A stretch of DNA of 33,341 nt. It comes from Lentisphaeria bacterium (lineage in GTDB: Bacteria > Verrucomicrobiota > Lentisphaeria > Victivallales > UBA1829). The stretch spans positions 1-33,341 of the forward strand of contig JAFXUM010000192.1 in the NCBI GenBank assembly GCA_017524965.1, in the 5' to 3' direction. This document shows, piece after piece, positions 1 to 8,336 of this stretch. A model generated the notes under the pieces. It made no database searches and had not been told where the DNA came from. It was given only the letters and a program-made list of their open reading frames with translations. A program made the position numbers and the translations under genes. Position 1 is the first letter of the stretch. Each line of letters begins with the position of its first letter.

Positions 1-1754
1 AAGAGGCGCATCGCGGCGTTGACGGGTTCCGGCGTGGCGAAATCCGCCCCGGCGTCGCGGAGCAGGTCCAGCACGTCGCGCGTGTCGCCGGACTTGAGGA
101 ACCGGAGCGCGGGCGCCGGATTGCCGGCGATGATGTCGTCGGAGAGCTTGGCGGCGGCAGAGAGTCCGGTGGCGTACTTGTAGACGTAGAAATTGTAGTG
201 GAAATGCGGAATGCGCGCCCACTCGAACCGGATCGGTTCGTTGTTCACGACGTTCTTGCCGAAGTATTCGCCGTTCAGCTCGTAGTAATGGTCACTGAGA
301 GCCTCGGCGGTCAGGGGTTCGCCCTCCTCGCTCATCGCGTAGATGTCGCGTTCGTACTCGGCGAACTGCGTCTGGCGGAACACCGTGCCGCGGATGAGGT
401 CGAGCAGATGCGTCAGCAGATAGGCGCGGAGGTTGTCGTCCTGCGCGTGCTCCAGCAGATAATGGTTCAGCAGGAGCTCGTTCGTGGTGGACGCGACCTC
501 GGCGGCGAAGAGGCAGTAGCCCGCGTAGTGGTATTCCTGCGCGCGGTCGGAGAGGTAGGAGTGCATGGAGTGTCCGAGCTCGTGGGCGAGCGTGGAGACG
601 CTGTCCAGCGTGCCGGTGTAGTTCAACAGGACGTACGGGGGCTTGCGGTAGCAGCCGCCGGAATACGCGCCGGAGGTCTTGCCGCGGCATTCGTAGACGT
701 CGATCCAGCGGTCCCTGAAGGCGTGTTCCAGCGCCTCGCAGTATTCGGTCCCGTACAGCTTCACCGCCTGGCGCACCAGGTCGCAGCCCTCTTCCCAGCT
801 GTACAGCACCTTCGCCGGACGGACGAGCGGGGTCACGAGGTCGAAGAGCTCGAGCTTGTCGAGCTTCAGGACGCGGCGGCGCAGCTCGAAATAACGGTGC
901 AGGAGCGGGAGCTTCGCGCGGACGGCGTCGATCAGGCCGTCGTACATGGATTCCGGCACGTGGTCGGGGAACAGCGAGGCGGCGCGCGCGGACGGGAAAT
1001 GACGGAGTTTCGCCTCGAGCACGCCCGCCTTCACCGTGCCGTCGAGCAGAGCGGCGATGGTGTTCGCGAACGACGAATACGTCTTGTAGCAGGCGTCGAA
1101 GGCGTCCTTGCGGACGCGGCGGTCGGAGTTTTCGAGGAACTTGATGTAGTTGCCGTGCGTGAGCTCGACGTCGTTGCCTTTGTCGTCCTTGATGTGGGGG
1201 AAACGCAGGTCGGCGTCGTTGAGCTTGCAGAACGCGTGGTTGCCGGTGGAGAAGACGTCGGAGGCGAGGCCGAGGATGCGTTCCTCCGGCTCGGAGAGCG
1301 TGTGCGGACGCTGGCGCGCGGTGTCTTCGAGCGTGCGGCGGTAGAACGCCAGCGCGGGGTCGTCCATCAGCTCCTTGAAGCGCGCCTCGGGCATGGCGAG
1401 GAGTTCGGGGTCGAACCAGGAGGTCTCGCCCTCGATCTCGGCGTAACGCGCGGCGATGCGGTCGCGGCGGCCGGCGTTCTTGCCGTTGGCGAGGTCCTCG
1501 TCGGACTTCAGATGCGCGTAGGAATAGAGCGTTTCGAGGCGGAGTCCGAGGGCGTCTCCGGTCTCCAGGCCGCGTTTCAGCGCCTCGGCGGAGTCCGCCA
1601 GATGGCCGCGGCACGCCTGATGGGCGGCGAGCAGGTCGTCGAGCGTGCGGAACGCCTCCTCCCAGTCCGCGTCGGTTTTGTAGATTTGCGTGAGATCCCA
1701 GCAGGTTTCCGGGGCGAGTTCACTGCGGAGTTTCGGGGCGTTCGTCTCTGACAT
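1..1754 (-). CDS. pepF: Oligoendopeptidase F (M3 family metallopeptidase), C-terminus cut by window edge
   Basis: This cytoplasmic zinc peptidase is expected to cleave oligopeptides of about 6-20 residues for peptide recycling. The reading frame runs open off the left edge, giving 584 visible residues of an expected roughly 600, so only a short tail is missing. The zinc site HELGH lies at residues 391-395 (H391, E392, H395), followed by EVAST with E419, the usual third ligand position of the M3 family. The N-terminus (MSETNAPKLRSELAPETCWD) and the alpha-helical N-terminal domain are typical of PepF. The start is the ATG at 1752-1754 preceded by an AAAGGA ribosome site. It lies about 200 bp downstream of pckG on the same strand, behind a hairpin, so it is probably a separate unit. 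I see no clear promoter in the gap. The family call is secure; the exact peptide substrates are unknown. Confidence 0.93.
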   Translation of the reverse strand, partial: MSETNAPKLRSELAPETCWDLTQIYKTDADWEEAFRTLDDLLAAHQACRGHLADSAEALKRGLETGDALGLRLETLYSYAHLKSDEDLANGKNAGRRDRIAARYAEIEGETSWFDPELLAMPEARFKELMDDPALAFYRRTLEDTARQRPHTLSEPEERILGLASDVFSTGNHAFCKLNDADLRFPHIKDDKGNDVELTHGNYIKFLENSDRRVRKDAFDACYKTYSSFANTIAALLDGTVKAGVLEAKLRHFPSARAASLFPDHVPESMYDGLIDAVRAKLPLLHRYFELRRRVLKLDKLELFDLVTPLVRPAKVLYSWEEGCDLVRQAVKLYGTEYCEALEHAFRDRWIDVYECRGKTSGAYSGGCYRKPPYVLLNYTGTLDSVSTLAHELGHSMHSYLSDRAQEYHYAGYCLFAAEVASTTNELLLNHYLLEHAQDDNLRAYLLTHLLDLIRGTVFRQTQFAEYERDIYAMSEEGEPLTAEALSDHYYELNGEYFGKNVVNNEPIRFEWARIPHFHYNFYVYKYATGLSAAAKLSDDIIAGNPAPALRFLKSGDTRDVLDLLRDAGADFATPEPVNAAMRL

Positions 1755-1910
1755 GGATTCCGGTTCCTTTCGCGTCAATTCGGTAATCCGGGCATCAGAA
1801 AAGCCCGGAAAAAAGAAAACGAACCGACAGAGCCGCCGGACGGGCGGACATCGCCGGTTCATCGGAAGACACATCCGCCGGCCTGAGGTCAGCGGACGCA
1901 TCGGGAAAGC

Positions 1911-1935
1911 CCGCGGCGTTTTCGGGGCGCCGCGG
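1911..1935 (-). terminator. Hairpin downstream of pckG, likely terminator
   Basis: Read on the minus strand just after the pckG stop codon, CCGCGGCG pairs perfectly with CGCCGCGG around a nine-base loop. The following tract is only GCTTTCCC, so it is a weak intrinsic terminator or a processing/stability hairpin. The rest of the pckG-pepF gap (1755-1955) also holds a CCGGGC/GCCCGG hairpin near 1813-1834 but no gene. Confidence 0.45.
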
Positions 1936-1955
1936 ACTTGAAGTGATCGTTCAGA

Positions 1956-3782
1956 TTACTTGCTGAAGCGTTCTTCGAGGGCCTTGCGCTGCGCCTCGAG
2001 CTCGGCCGGGAGACGGTCGAACTTGGCATAGTGCTCGGAGATGGTCTCGAGTTCCTTCTTCCAGCCTTCCTTGTCGATGGCGAGGAGCTGCTTCATGTCG
2101 TCTTCGGTCACGTTGGTGCCTTCGCGGTCGATGGCGTCCAGGGTGGGGACGAACCCGATCGGGGTCTCGTCGGCCTTGCCTTCGCCGTCGCAGCGCTCGA
2201 AGATCCATTTGAGGACGCGGCTGTTGTCGCCGTAGCCGGGCCAGAGCCACTTGCCGTCGGCGGTCTTGCGGAACCAGTTCACGCAGAAGATCTTCGGCAG
2301 CTTGGCGCCTTCCTTCTTACCGATCTCAAGCCAGTGCTTGAAGTAGTCGCCCATGTTGTAGCCGCAGAACGGCAGCATGGCGAACGGGTCGCGGCGGACG
2401 GTGCCGGCCTTGACGTCGAGGGCGGCGGCGGTCACTTCGGAACCGACCGTGGAGCCGATGAACACGCCGTGTTCCCAGTTCTTGGACTGGTAGACGAGCG
2501 GGAGCGTGCTGGGACGGCGGCCGCCGAAGAGGAACGCGGCGATCGGAACGCCGGCAGGGTCTTCCCAGTTGGAAGCGATGGCCGGGCAGTTGCAGGCGCG
2601 GGCGGTGAAGCGGGCGTTCGGGTGAGCGGCCTTGACGGGCTTGCCGTCGGCGTCGACCTGACCGGGCTTCCAGTCCTGGCCCTTCCAGTCGATGAGGTGC
2701 GCGGGAGCATCGTAGCCGATGCCTTCCCACCACACGTCGCCGTCGTCGGTGAGGGCGACGTTCGTGAAGATGGTGTCCTTGGCGCAGGAGAGCATGGCGT
2801 TCGGGTTGGACTGCATGCTGGTGCCGGGAGCGACGCCGAAGAAACCGGCTTCCGGGTTGATGGCGTAGAGCTGGCCGTCCGCGCCGAACTTCATCCAGGA
2901 GATGTCGTCGCCGACGGTCTCGACCTTCCAGCCCTTGATGGTCGGGATGAGCATGGCGAGGTTGGTCTTGCCGCAGGCGGACGGGAACGCGCCGGTGATG
3001 TATTTGACTTTGCCGTCGGATTCACGCGTGAGCTTCAGGATGAGCATGTGCTCGGCCATCCAGCCTTCGTCGCGCGCCTGAACGGACGCGATGCGAAGCG
3101 CGAGGCACTTCTTGCCGAGCAGGGCGTTTCCGCCGTAACCGCTGCCGTACGACCAGATCTCGCGGGTCTCGGGGAACTGCGCGATGTACTTCTTGTCGAG
3201 CGGGGCGCACGGCCAGACGCCGTTGTCGCTGGCGCCGTTTTCAAGCGGCTTGCCGACGGAGTGGATGCAGGGGACGAACTCGCCGTCGTTGAGGACTTCG
3301 AGGACCTTCGTGCCGACGCGGGTCATGATCTCCATGTTCGCGACGACGTACGGGGAGTCGGTGATCTCGACGCCGATCTTCGCGATCGGGGAGCCGACGG
3401 GGCCCATGGAGAACGGAATGACGTACATGGTGCGGCCGTGCATGCAGCCCTTGTAGAGGCCGCGGAGGGTCTTCTTCAGTTCGACCGGGTCGATCCAGTT
3501 GTTGGTCGGGCCGGCTTCCTCTTTCGTCTTCGAGGCGATAAAGGTGCGGGCTTCGACGCGCGCGACGTCGGACGGATCGGAGCGGAACAGGAGGCAGTTC
3601 GGGCGCTTCACCGGGTTGAGGCGGATCGCGAGGCCGGATTCGACCATTTCGTTGCAGAGGCGGTCGTACTCTTCGCGGGAACCGTCGCACCAGTAGAGGT
3701 TGTCGGGTTCGCAGAGGGTCGCCCATTCTTTCACCCATGCGACCAGCTTCGGCGCATTGGGAGCGGCATTGAGTTCTTTCAT
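1956..3782 (-). CDS. pckG: Phosphoenolpyruvate carboxykinase (GTP)
   Basis: The enzyme interconverts oxaloacetate plus GTP with phosphoenolpyruvate plus GDP and CO2, at the branch between gluconeogenesis and anaplerosis or fermentation. The protein has 608 residues, the usual length of the GTP-dependent family. Visible motifs include [15 protein letters not shown] near 212-226, the P-loop [12 protein letters not shown] at 266-277 with the hyper-reactive Cys270, the kinase-2 motif GDDISWM at 291-297, and [13 protein letters not shown] farther on. ATP-type PEPCK has a different P-loop, so the GTP type is well supported. An in-frame extension to 3977 exists, but it crosses the promoter at 3850-3878, so I use the ATG at 3780-3782, where family homology begins ([14 protein letters not shown]). 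It is transcribed divergently from the phosphomannomutase gene. Confidence 0.96.
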   Translation of the reverse strand: MKELNAAPNAPKLVAWVKEWATLCEPDNLYWCDGSREEYDRLCNEMVESGLAIRLNPVKRPNCLLFRSDPSDVARVEARTFIASKTKEEAGPTNNWIDPVELKKTLRGLYKGCMHGRTMYVIPFSMGPVGSPIAKIGVEITDSPYVVANMEIMTRVGTKVLEVLNDGEFVPCIHSVGKPLENGASDNGVWPCAPLDKKYIAQFPETREIWSYGSGYGGNALLGKKCLALRIASVQARDEGWMAEHMLILKLTRESDGKVKYITGAFPSACGKTNLAMLIPTIKGWKVETVGDDISWMKFGADGQLYAINPEAGFFGVAPGTSMQSNPNAMLSCAKDTIFTNVALTDDGDVWWEGIGYDAPAHLIDWKGQDWKPGQVDADGKPVKAAHPNARFTARACNCPAIASNWEDPAGVPIAAFLFGGRRPSTLPLVYQSKNWEHGVFIGSTVGSEVTAAALDVKAGTVRRDPFAMLPFCGYNMGDYFKHWLEIGKKEGAKLPKIFCVNWFRKTADGKWLWPGYGDNSRVLKWIFERCDGEGKADETPIGFVPTLDAIDREGTNVTEDDMKQLLAIDKEGWKKELETISEHYAKFDRLPAELEAQRKALEERFSK

Positions 3783-3849
3783 AGTTGGATTCCCTATGGT
3801 TTTGGGGTTGTTAGGAATGGTTGGTTGAGTCGTTTCGGTAAATCCATAT

Positions 3850-3878
3850 AATATACACTCAAAACCCGCTGAAATCAA
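3850..3878 (-). promoter_or_regulatory. Sigma70-type promoter of pckG
   Basis: On the minus strand, TTGATT (3873-3878) is separated by 17 nt from TATATT (3850-3855), about 70 nt upstream of the pckG start codon. The 352-bp divergent region 3783-4134 holds this promoter and the facing one for the phosphomannomutase gene. An imperfect ATCGG/CCGAT hairpin lies near 3937-3961. I see no gene in it. Confidence 0.7.
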
Positions 3879-4015
3879 GATGGATTCGGAAAAATGTCGG
3901 CCCACCGGCGCGTTTTTTCCGGGAATTGTCTGAAGCATCGGAGGCACAGCTTTGCACCGATCCTGAAAACACCTCATACAAGAGCGGTTTTATCCATCTT
4001 TTTTCATTTTTCGGA

Positions 4016-4044
4016 TTGACTTTCCGCCCTTCGCGTGTTATGTT
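4016..4044 (+). promoter_or_regulatory. Sigma70-type promoter of the phosphomannomutase gene
   Basis: TTGACT (4016-4021), a 17-nt spacer and TATGTT (4039-4044) lie about 90 nt upstream of the start codon. The spacing matches other promoters in the window. Confidence 0.6.
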
Positions 4045-4134
4045 TATTGTTCGGATGCCCGGCACGTGCGGAAAACAGAACGCGGCGGACCGTCCGAACC
4101 CACGCATTTACAACCACTTTTGAGGAGTTTGACC

Positions 4135-5463
4135 ATGTCTGGAATTTTCAAAGCCTACGACATCCGCGGTATCTACCCGGAACAAATCGACGCGGACCTC
4201 GCTGAAAAGATCGGGCGCGCATTCGTCGTCTTCACCGGCGCGAAAAAGATCGTCGTGGGACGCGACATGCGTCCGCACTCCGCCCCGCTGTTCGAGGGTC
4301 TCACGCGCGGCATCACGAAGCAGGGCGCGGACGTGATCGACATCGGCCTCTGCTCCACCCCGATGTCCTACCACGCAAACGGCTTCCTCGGCGCGGACGG
4401 CAGCGTGATGATCACGGCCTCGCACAATCCGGGCGAATGGAACGGCTTCAAGCTCTGCAAGGCGCAGGCGGTCCCGATCAGCGGCGACACCGGCATCGCG
4501 GACATCCAGATGCTTGTCGAGGCGAACAGCTTCCCCGCCGCGGAGAAGAAGGGCACGGTCACGAAGTTCGACATCGCCCCGGAATACACCCGGTTCCTGC
4601 GTTCCTACGCGAAGATGGACCGCAAGCTCAAGATCGTGGTCGACTACGCGAACGCCATGGGCCTTTACGAATTCGCCGGCATCAAGGACTTCTTCGAAGT
4701 CGTCCCGCTGTACGACACGCTCGACGGAACCTTCCCGAACCACCTCGCCAACCCGCTCCAGGCCAACACGCTCGACGCCATCCGCAAAAAAGTCGTCGAG
4801 GTCGGCGCGGACTTCGGCGCGGCGTTCGACGGCGACGCCGACCGCTGCGGCTTCATCGACGACAAGGGCGAGATCATCCCGATGGACCTCTTCACCGCCC
4901 TGATCGCCATGGACATCCTCGGCGAGCCGGGCTGCGGAAGCGCCACCATCCTCTACGACCTCCGCAGCAGCTGGGCGGTCCGCGAAGCCATCCGCGACCA
5001 CGGCGGCAAGCCCAGCATGTCCCGCGTCGGGCACGCCTTCATCAAGAACCAGATGCGCAAGGAAAACGCGGTCATGGCGGGCGAACTCTCTGGCCACTAT
5101 TACTTCCGCGAAAACTACGTGTCGGAATCCCAGGGCCTCGCCATCATCAAACTCGCAAACCTGATCTGCAAGTCGAAAAGGAGCGTCAGCGAGCTCGTGA
5201 AGCCCCTCAAGAAATACTACCAGAGCGGCGAGATCAACTCCAAGGTCGCCGACGTCAAGCCCATCCTCGACAAGATCCGCACCAAATACGCTGACGGCCG
5301 CATGTTCGAGCTCGACGGCATCAGCGTGGAGTATTCCGACTGGTGGTTCAACATCCGTTCCTCCAACACCGAGCCGCTCCTCCGCCTCATCGTCGAGGCC
5401 AAGGACAAGGCCACCATGGAAGCCAAGCGCGACGAGATCCTCGCCGTGATCCGGGGAAATTGA
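4135..5463 (+). CDS. Phosphomannomutase/phosphoglucomutase (alpha-D-phosphohexomutase)
   Basis: The enzyme moves phosphate between C6 and C1 of mannose or glucose phosphates, feeding nucleotide-sugar, LPS or exopolysaccharide synthesis. The 442-residue protein has all four domains of the family: the N-terminal YDIRGIYP at 8-15, the phosphoserine loop TASHNP at 94-99 with catalytic Ser96, the Mg2+ loop DGDADR at 232-237, the sugar-binding GELSGHYYF at 316-324, and the phosphate-binding RSSNTEP at 408-414. The GELSGH form fits the dual-specificity PMM/PGM (ManB/AlgC) branch, although specificity cannot be fixed from sequence alone. The start ATG has GAGGAG seven bases upstream. The gene has its own promoter and terminator, so it looks monocistronic. 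Confidence 0.93.
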   Translation: MSGIFKAYDIRGIYPEQIDADLAEKIGRAFVVFTGAKKIVVGRDMRPHSAPLFEGLTRGITKQGADVIDIGLCSTPMSYHANGFLGADGSVMITASHNPGEWNGFKLCKAQAVPISGDTGIADIQMLVEANSFPAAEKKGTVTKFDIAPEYTRFLRSYAKMDRKLKIVVDYANAMGLYEFAGIKDFFEVVPLYDTLDGTFPNHLANPLQANTLDAIRKKVVEVGADFGAAFDGDADRCGFIDDKGEIIPMDLFTALIAMDILGEPGCGSATILYDLRSSWAVREAIRDHGGKPSMSRVGHAFIKNQMRKENAVMAGELSGHYYFRENYVSESQGLAIIKLANLICKSKRSVSELVKPLKKYYQSGEINSKVADVKPILDKIRTKYADGRMFELDGISVEYSDWWFNIRSSNTEPLLRLIVEAKDKATMEAKRDEILAVIRGN

Positions 5464-5524
5464 GGGTACACGAACTGATCGTGCGCTCGCGAAGCAGCGC
5501 ACTTCATCGGCACAGCTTGCTGTG

Positions 5525-5558
5525 GGGATCGTACAAAACGTACGGTCCCGCTTTTTTT
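5525..5558 (+). terminator. Strong intrinsic terminator of the phosphomannomutase gene
   Basis: GGGATCGTAC pairs with GTACGGTCCC (10 bp, one G-U pair) around the loop AAAAC. A GC and seven T residues follow (5552-5558). A smaller hairpin (CACAGC-TT-GCTGTG) lies just upstream at 5511-5524. On the minus strand no T-run follows, so it serves only the plus-strand gene. Confidence 0.88.
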
Positions 5559-5589
5559 GCATAAAAACGGGTAGTTTGAGGGGGGAAAA

Positions 5590-6807
5590 TCAGGCGAGGG
5601 AGTCCAGCAGCTTCGCGACTTTTTCCACGCCGGGGAAATCCCGGAACAGGAAACCGTGCGATTGGAAATACTCGCTCGCCTCGAGGCGTTCCTTCAGCAC
5701 GCCGTCCTTTTTCAGCAGGGAACGGTCCACGCCGAGCAGGAGGTTGCGCTCGGGATGCTCCTCGCACCATGCCAGGCGCTGTTCGAGCTGGTGCGCGTGC
5801 CAGAGGTGGAAAAGCTCCATCGGGTACTCGCGGCCGGATTCGTCGCGGAAGACGAAATCGGGGAACAGCAGCGTCTGTCCGCCGAGCGGGATCCAACCTG
5901 GCATGTCGTCGAGCGTCCAGCCTGTCCGCGAGGTGCGGAAATAGTCGGCGAACATGCGGATCTCCTCCGGCTGGTAGGCGGTGAAGTTGGCGTAATGGCT
6001 CACGAGGCCGCTGGATTCGTCGAGCTTGAGCTTGCGCGGGTGTTCCTTCCACATGACCTCGGCGGCGATGCTCCATTGGGGGAGCTGGCAGACGGCGGGG
6101 AAGAACGACGCAATCTGGAGTCCGTATTTCGCACTGTGTTCCAGCACGCTCGCCGGGCCATCGAACGTGAGGCGGATCGCGTCCTTGCCGGTCATTTCGG
6201 CGGTGAAGAGCAGCCGGAAGAACTTCATGTAGCGGAAGAGGCGGCGCAGGAAGGCGGGCTCCGACTTCGCCGGGATCGTCACGGTCAGCTTCGAGGCGAA
6301 GAGCAGCAGCGACTGCACCAGCGAGACGTTGTAGCGTTCCGGCACCTCGCGCACCAGCATCTTCTTCATCGGCAGGAGGCGTTCGCACTCCGGCAGGTCG
6401 CAGTAGATCCCCTGCGCGAACGTTTCGGCTGCGGACGGGACCGAGGCGAACACGGCGGTCTTCACGTCGTCCAGCGATTCCGGCGCGCCGCCCGAACGCA
6501 GCAGCGCGGCGGTCCCGCGGAAGAGTTCGACGCGGGCGGCGGGGTAGTCGCAGTCGGCGGGGAGCGAGAATTCGGCGCGGTCGCGGACGGTCTTGTGCAG
6601 GCCCTCCGCGAGCTTCTTGTCGCGGAACGCGGCGGCGAGCGCGGCGGCGGATTCGTCGAGTTCGGCGGCGGTCGCCCCGGCGCCTTCGCCGTAGAGCAGG
6701 ATCAGCGCCTCGGCGTAACGCAGAATCTCCGGGTCGTCCGTGCGGACGAACTGCGGCTTCACGGTGTCGCCGGAGAGGCGGGCGCGGATGAGGTCCTTCG
6801 TGAGCAT
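5590..6807 (-). CDS. DUF790 family protein, Bax1-like PD-(D/E)XK nuclease partner of XPB
   Basis: The 405-residue protein resembles the DUF790 family, known in archaea as Bax1, the nuclease that binds XPB helicase in a helicase-nuclease repair machine. The C-terminal part carries a RecB/restriction-endonuclease-like signature: LLFPDFVF with PDF at 316-318, a beta turn, then MELFHLW with Glu331, followed by a helix HQLEQRL. This fits a PD-x(n)-ExL variant of the PD-(D/E)XK core seen in Bax1. The N-terminal region (MLTKDLIRARLSGDTVKPQF) also matches the family style. Its ATG overlaps the stop of the helicase gene by one base (TGATG), implying coupled translation and a complex. Family assignment is from memory of the motif layout; the co-occurrence with XPB supports it strongly. 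Nuclease activity is inferred. Confidence 0.75.
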   Translation of the reverse strand: MLTKDLIRARLSGDTVKPQFVRTDDPEILRYAEALILLYGEGAGATAAELDESAAALAAAFRDKKLAEGLHKTVRDRAEFSLPADCDYPAARVELFRGTAALLRSGGAPESLDDVKTAVFASVPSAAETFAQGIYCDLPECERLLPMKKMLVREVPERYNVSLVQSLLLFASKLTVTIPAKSEPAFLRRLFRYMKFFRLLFTAEMTGKDAIRLTFDGPASVLEHSAKYGLQIASFFPAVCQLPQWSIAAEVMWKEHPRKLKLDESSGLVSHYANFTAYQPEEIRMFADYFRTSRTGWTLDDMPGWIPLGGQTLLFPDFVFRDESGREYPMELFHLWHAHQLEQRLAWCEEHPERNLLLGVDRSLLKKDGVLKERLEASEYFQSHGFLFRDFPGVEKVAKLLDSLA

Positions 6808-8192
6808 CAGCGGCGCCTCCGGGAATACGCGCTGTTCTGGCGGCGGCGGTCGCTCACGCTCATCTCGCTGGTGCCGTCGCTCACGAGTTCGTAGAGCACG
6901 GCCTCCTTGCCCTCGGCGCGGCGCAGGATGCGTCCGAGGCGCTGGACGTGTTCGCGCGTGCAGCCGCTGCCGGAGACCACGATGCCGATGTTCGCCTCGG
7001 GGACGTCCACGCCCTCGTTCAGCACCTTGCTCGTGACCAGCACCGGGTATTCGCCCTGCCGGAACCGTTCGAGGAAGTCCTTGCGTTCCGCCGCCTTCGT
7101 CTTGTGGGTCAGCACGGGCAGGCAGAGCGTTTCGCCGATGCGGTACGCCGTGTCGTTGTCCGCCGTGAACACGATCGTGCGCGCGGACGGATTTTCGCGG
7201 ATGATACGCCAGACCTCGCGGAGCTTCGCCGAGCCGCAGCGGGCGATGGCGCGCTGGCGCAGGTACGCCTGGTACGCCTCGCGTCCCCCGGGCCGCCGGG
7301 CGCACAGCGCGATGAAGTCGCTCCAGCCGGAATTGTCCTGGAACCGGATGTTGTTGGCGCGCAGAAACGCCACGTATTTGGTGTGCGCGGCGTTGTATTC
7401 GGCGGTCTCCTCCGGGGTGAGCCCGAGGCGGAGCCGCACGGTGCGGTAGGGCGACAGCACGCCGCCTTCGAGTTCGTTGATCTCGGTCCGGTACACCGGC
7501 TGGCCGATCAGGTCGCACATGACGGGGAACGTGTCGCCGGTGTCCGGCGTGGCGGAGAGCCCGAGGCGGTACGGCGCGAGGCAGAGCGAGGCGGAGAGGC
7601 GGTTCACCTCGCCGGGCAGATGGTGGCATTCGTCGTAGATCGCCAGCCCGAACTTGTTTCCGATCTGCGGCATGCGGAGCACGGCGGAATCGTAGGTGCT
7701 GACCGTGATCTGCCGGACGTCGCTGCTGCCGCCGCCGAGCATGCCGACCGGCACCTCGAAGGCGCGTTCGAGCTGGGACGCCCACTGGTGCAGCAGGTCG
7801 ATCGTCGGCACCACGACCAGCGTGGACCGCCGGACGGCCGCGATCGCCAGAAATGCGAGGAAGGTCTTGCCGGAGCCCGTCGGCATGGCCACGATGCCGC
7901 GGCATTTGGCGGCGAGCCAGGCGGACAGCGCGGCGCTCTGGTGGGGCATCGGCTTGAACTTCGTGCGGAGCGGCGCGCCGAACACGGTGTAGTCGCGGGC
8001 GCGGTCGTCGGGCCGGATCCCGCCCGCGTACAGCCGCCGCATGATTGCCTCGTAACGGCATGCCTCCGCGCGCCAGGCGCCGATGCGCGGATCGTCGGTC
8101 ATGAGGTCGATGACGAGCGCCGCCGCTTCGGGGGAGCCCTCCAGCACGACCGTGCCTTCGTCAAACCGCAGGAGACAGCCGCTGTCCTTCAT
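6807..8192 (-). CDS. XPB/Rad25-like DEAD/DEAH-box helicase
   Basis: This is an SF2 DNA helicase or translocase of 461 residues. Motif I is PTGSGKT at 104-110, motif II is DECH at 187-190, motif III is SAT at 213-215, and motif VI is QRLGRILR at 417-424. The region before the helicase core (residues 1-75) looks like the small damage-recognition domain of archaeal and bacterial XPB, and the length agrees with archaeal XPB rather than RecG, UvrB or large restriction helicases. The next gene encodes a Bax1-like nuclease overlapping by one base, which makes the XPB assignment more specific. Likely role: unwinding or remodelling at DNA lesions for nucleotide excision repair. It begins 144 bp after tyrS, behind a long hairpin with a T-run, so its expression may depend on read-through. 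Confidence 0.82.
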   Translation of the reverse strand: MKDSGCLLRFDEGTVVLEGSPEAAALVIDLMTDDPRIGAWRAEACRYEAIMRRLYAGGIRPDDRARDYTVFGAPLRTKFKPMPHQSAALSAWLAAKCRGIVAMPTGSGKTFLAFLAIAAVRRSTLVVVPTIDLLHQWASQLERAFEVPVGMLGGGSSDVRQITVSTYDSAVLRMPQIGNKFGLAIYDECHHLPGEVNRLSASLCLAPYRLGLSATPDTGDTFPVMCDLIGQPVYRTEINELEGGVLSPYRTVRLRLGLTPEETAEYNAAHTKYVAFLRANNIRFQDNSGWSDFIALCARRPGGREAYQAYLRQRAIARCGSAKLREVWRIIRENPSARTIVFTADNDTAYRIGETLCLPVLTHKTKAAERKDFLERFRQGEYPVLVTSKVLNEGVDVPEANIGIVVSGSGCTREHVQRLGRILRRAEGKEAVLYELVSDGTSEMSVSDRRRQNSAYSRRRR

Positions 8193-8230
8193 GCCGCGTC
8201 CTCCGATCGAGCGGAAATGAGGCCGGACAC

Positions 8231-8309
8231 GGACAAAAAGAGAGGACCGCTCACGGCGTTCCGCACGTCCGTCGCCGGATGTCCGAACTCTGCCATGAAG
8301 CGGTCCTTT
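8231..8309 (-). terminator. Long-loop hairpin with T-run between tyrS and the XPB-like gene
   Basis: On the minus strand an 11-bp stem (AAGGACCGCT pairing with AGCGGTCCT plus flanks; 8299-8309 with 8241-8251) closes a 47-nt loop. It is followed by CTCTTTTTG. This looks like the tyrS terminator, perhaps leaky towards the downstream helicase gene. I see no clear promoter between here and the helicase start. Confidence 0.55.
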
Positions 8310-8336
8310 CCTTCGAAAGCGGATGCGTTTTGGGGA

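Noticed and set aside
198-1751. Long plus-strand open frame opposite pepF
   Set aside because: It is antisense to a gene with clear M3 peptidase motifs; its Val/Glu/Arg-rich composition is the typical shadow of high-GC codon bias.
2031-3851. 606-codon plus-strand frame opposite pckG
   Set aside because: Shadow of PEPCK; no SD, no family motifs, and it runs across the pckG promoter.
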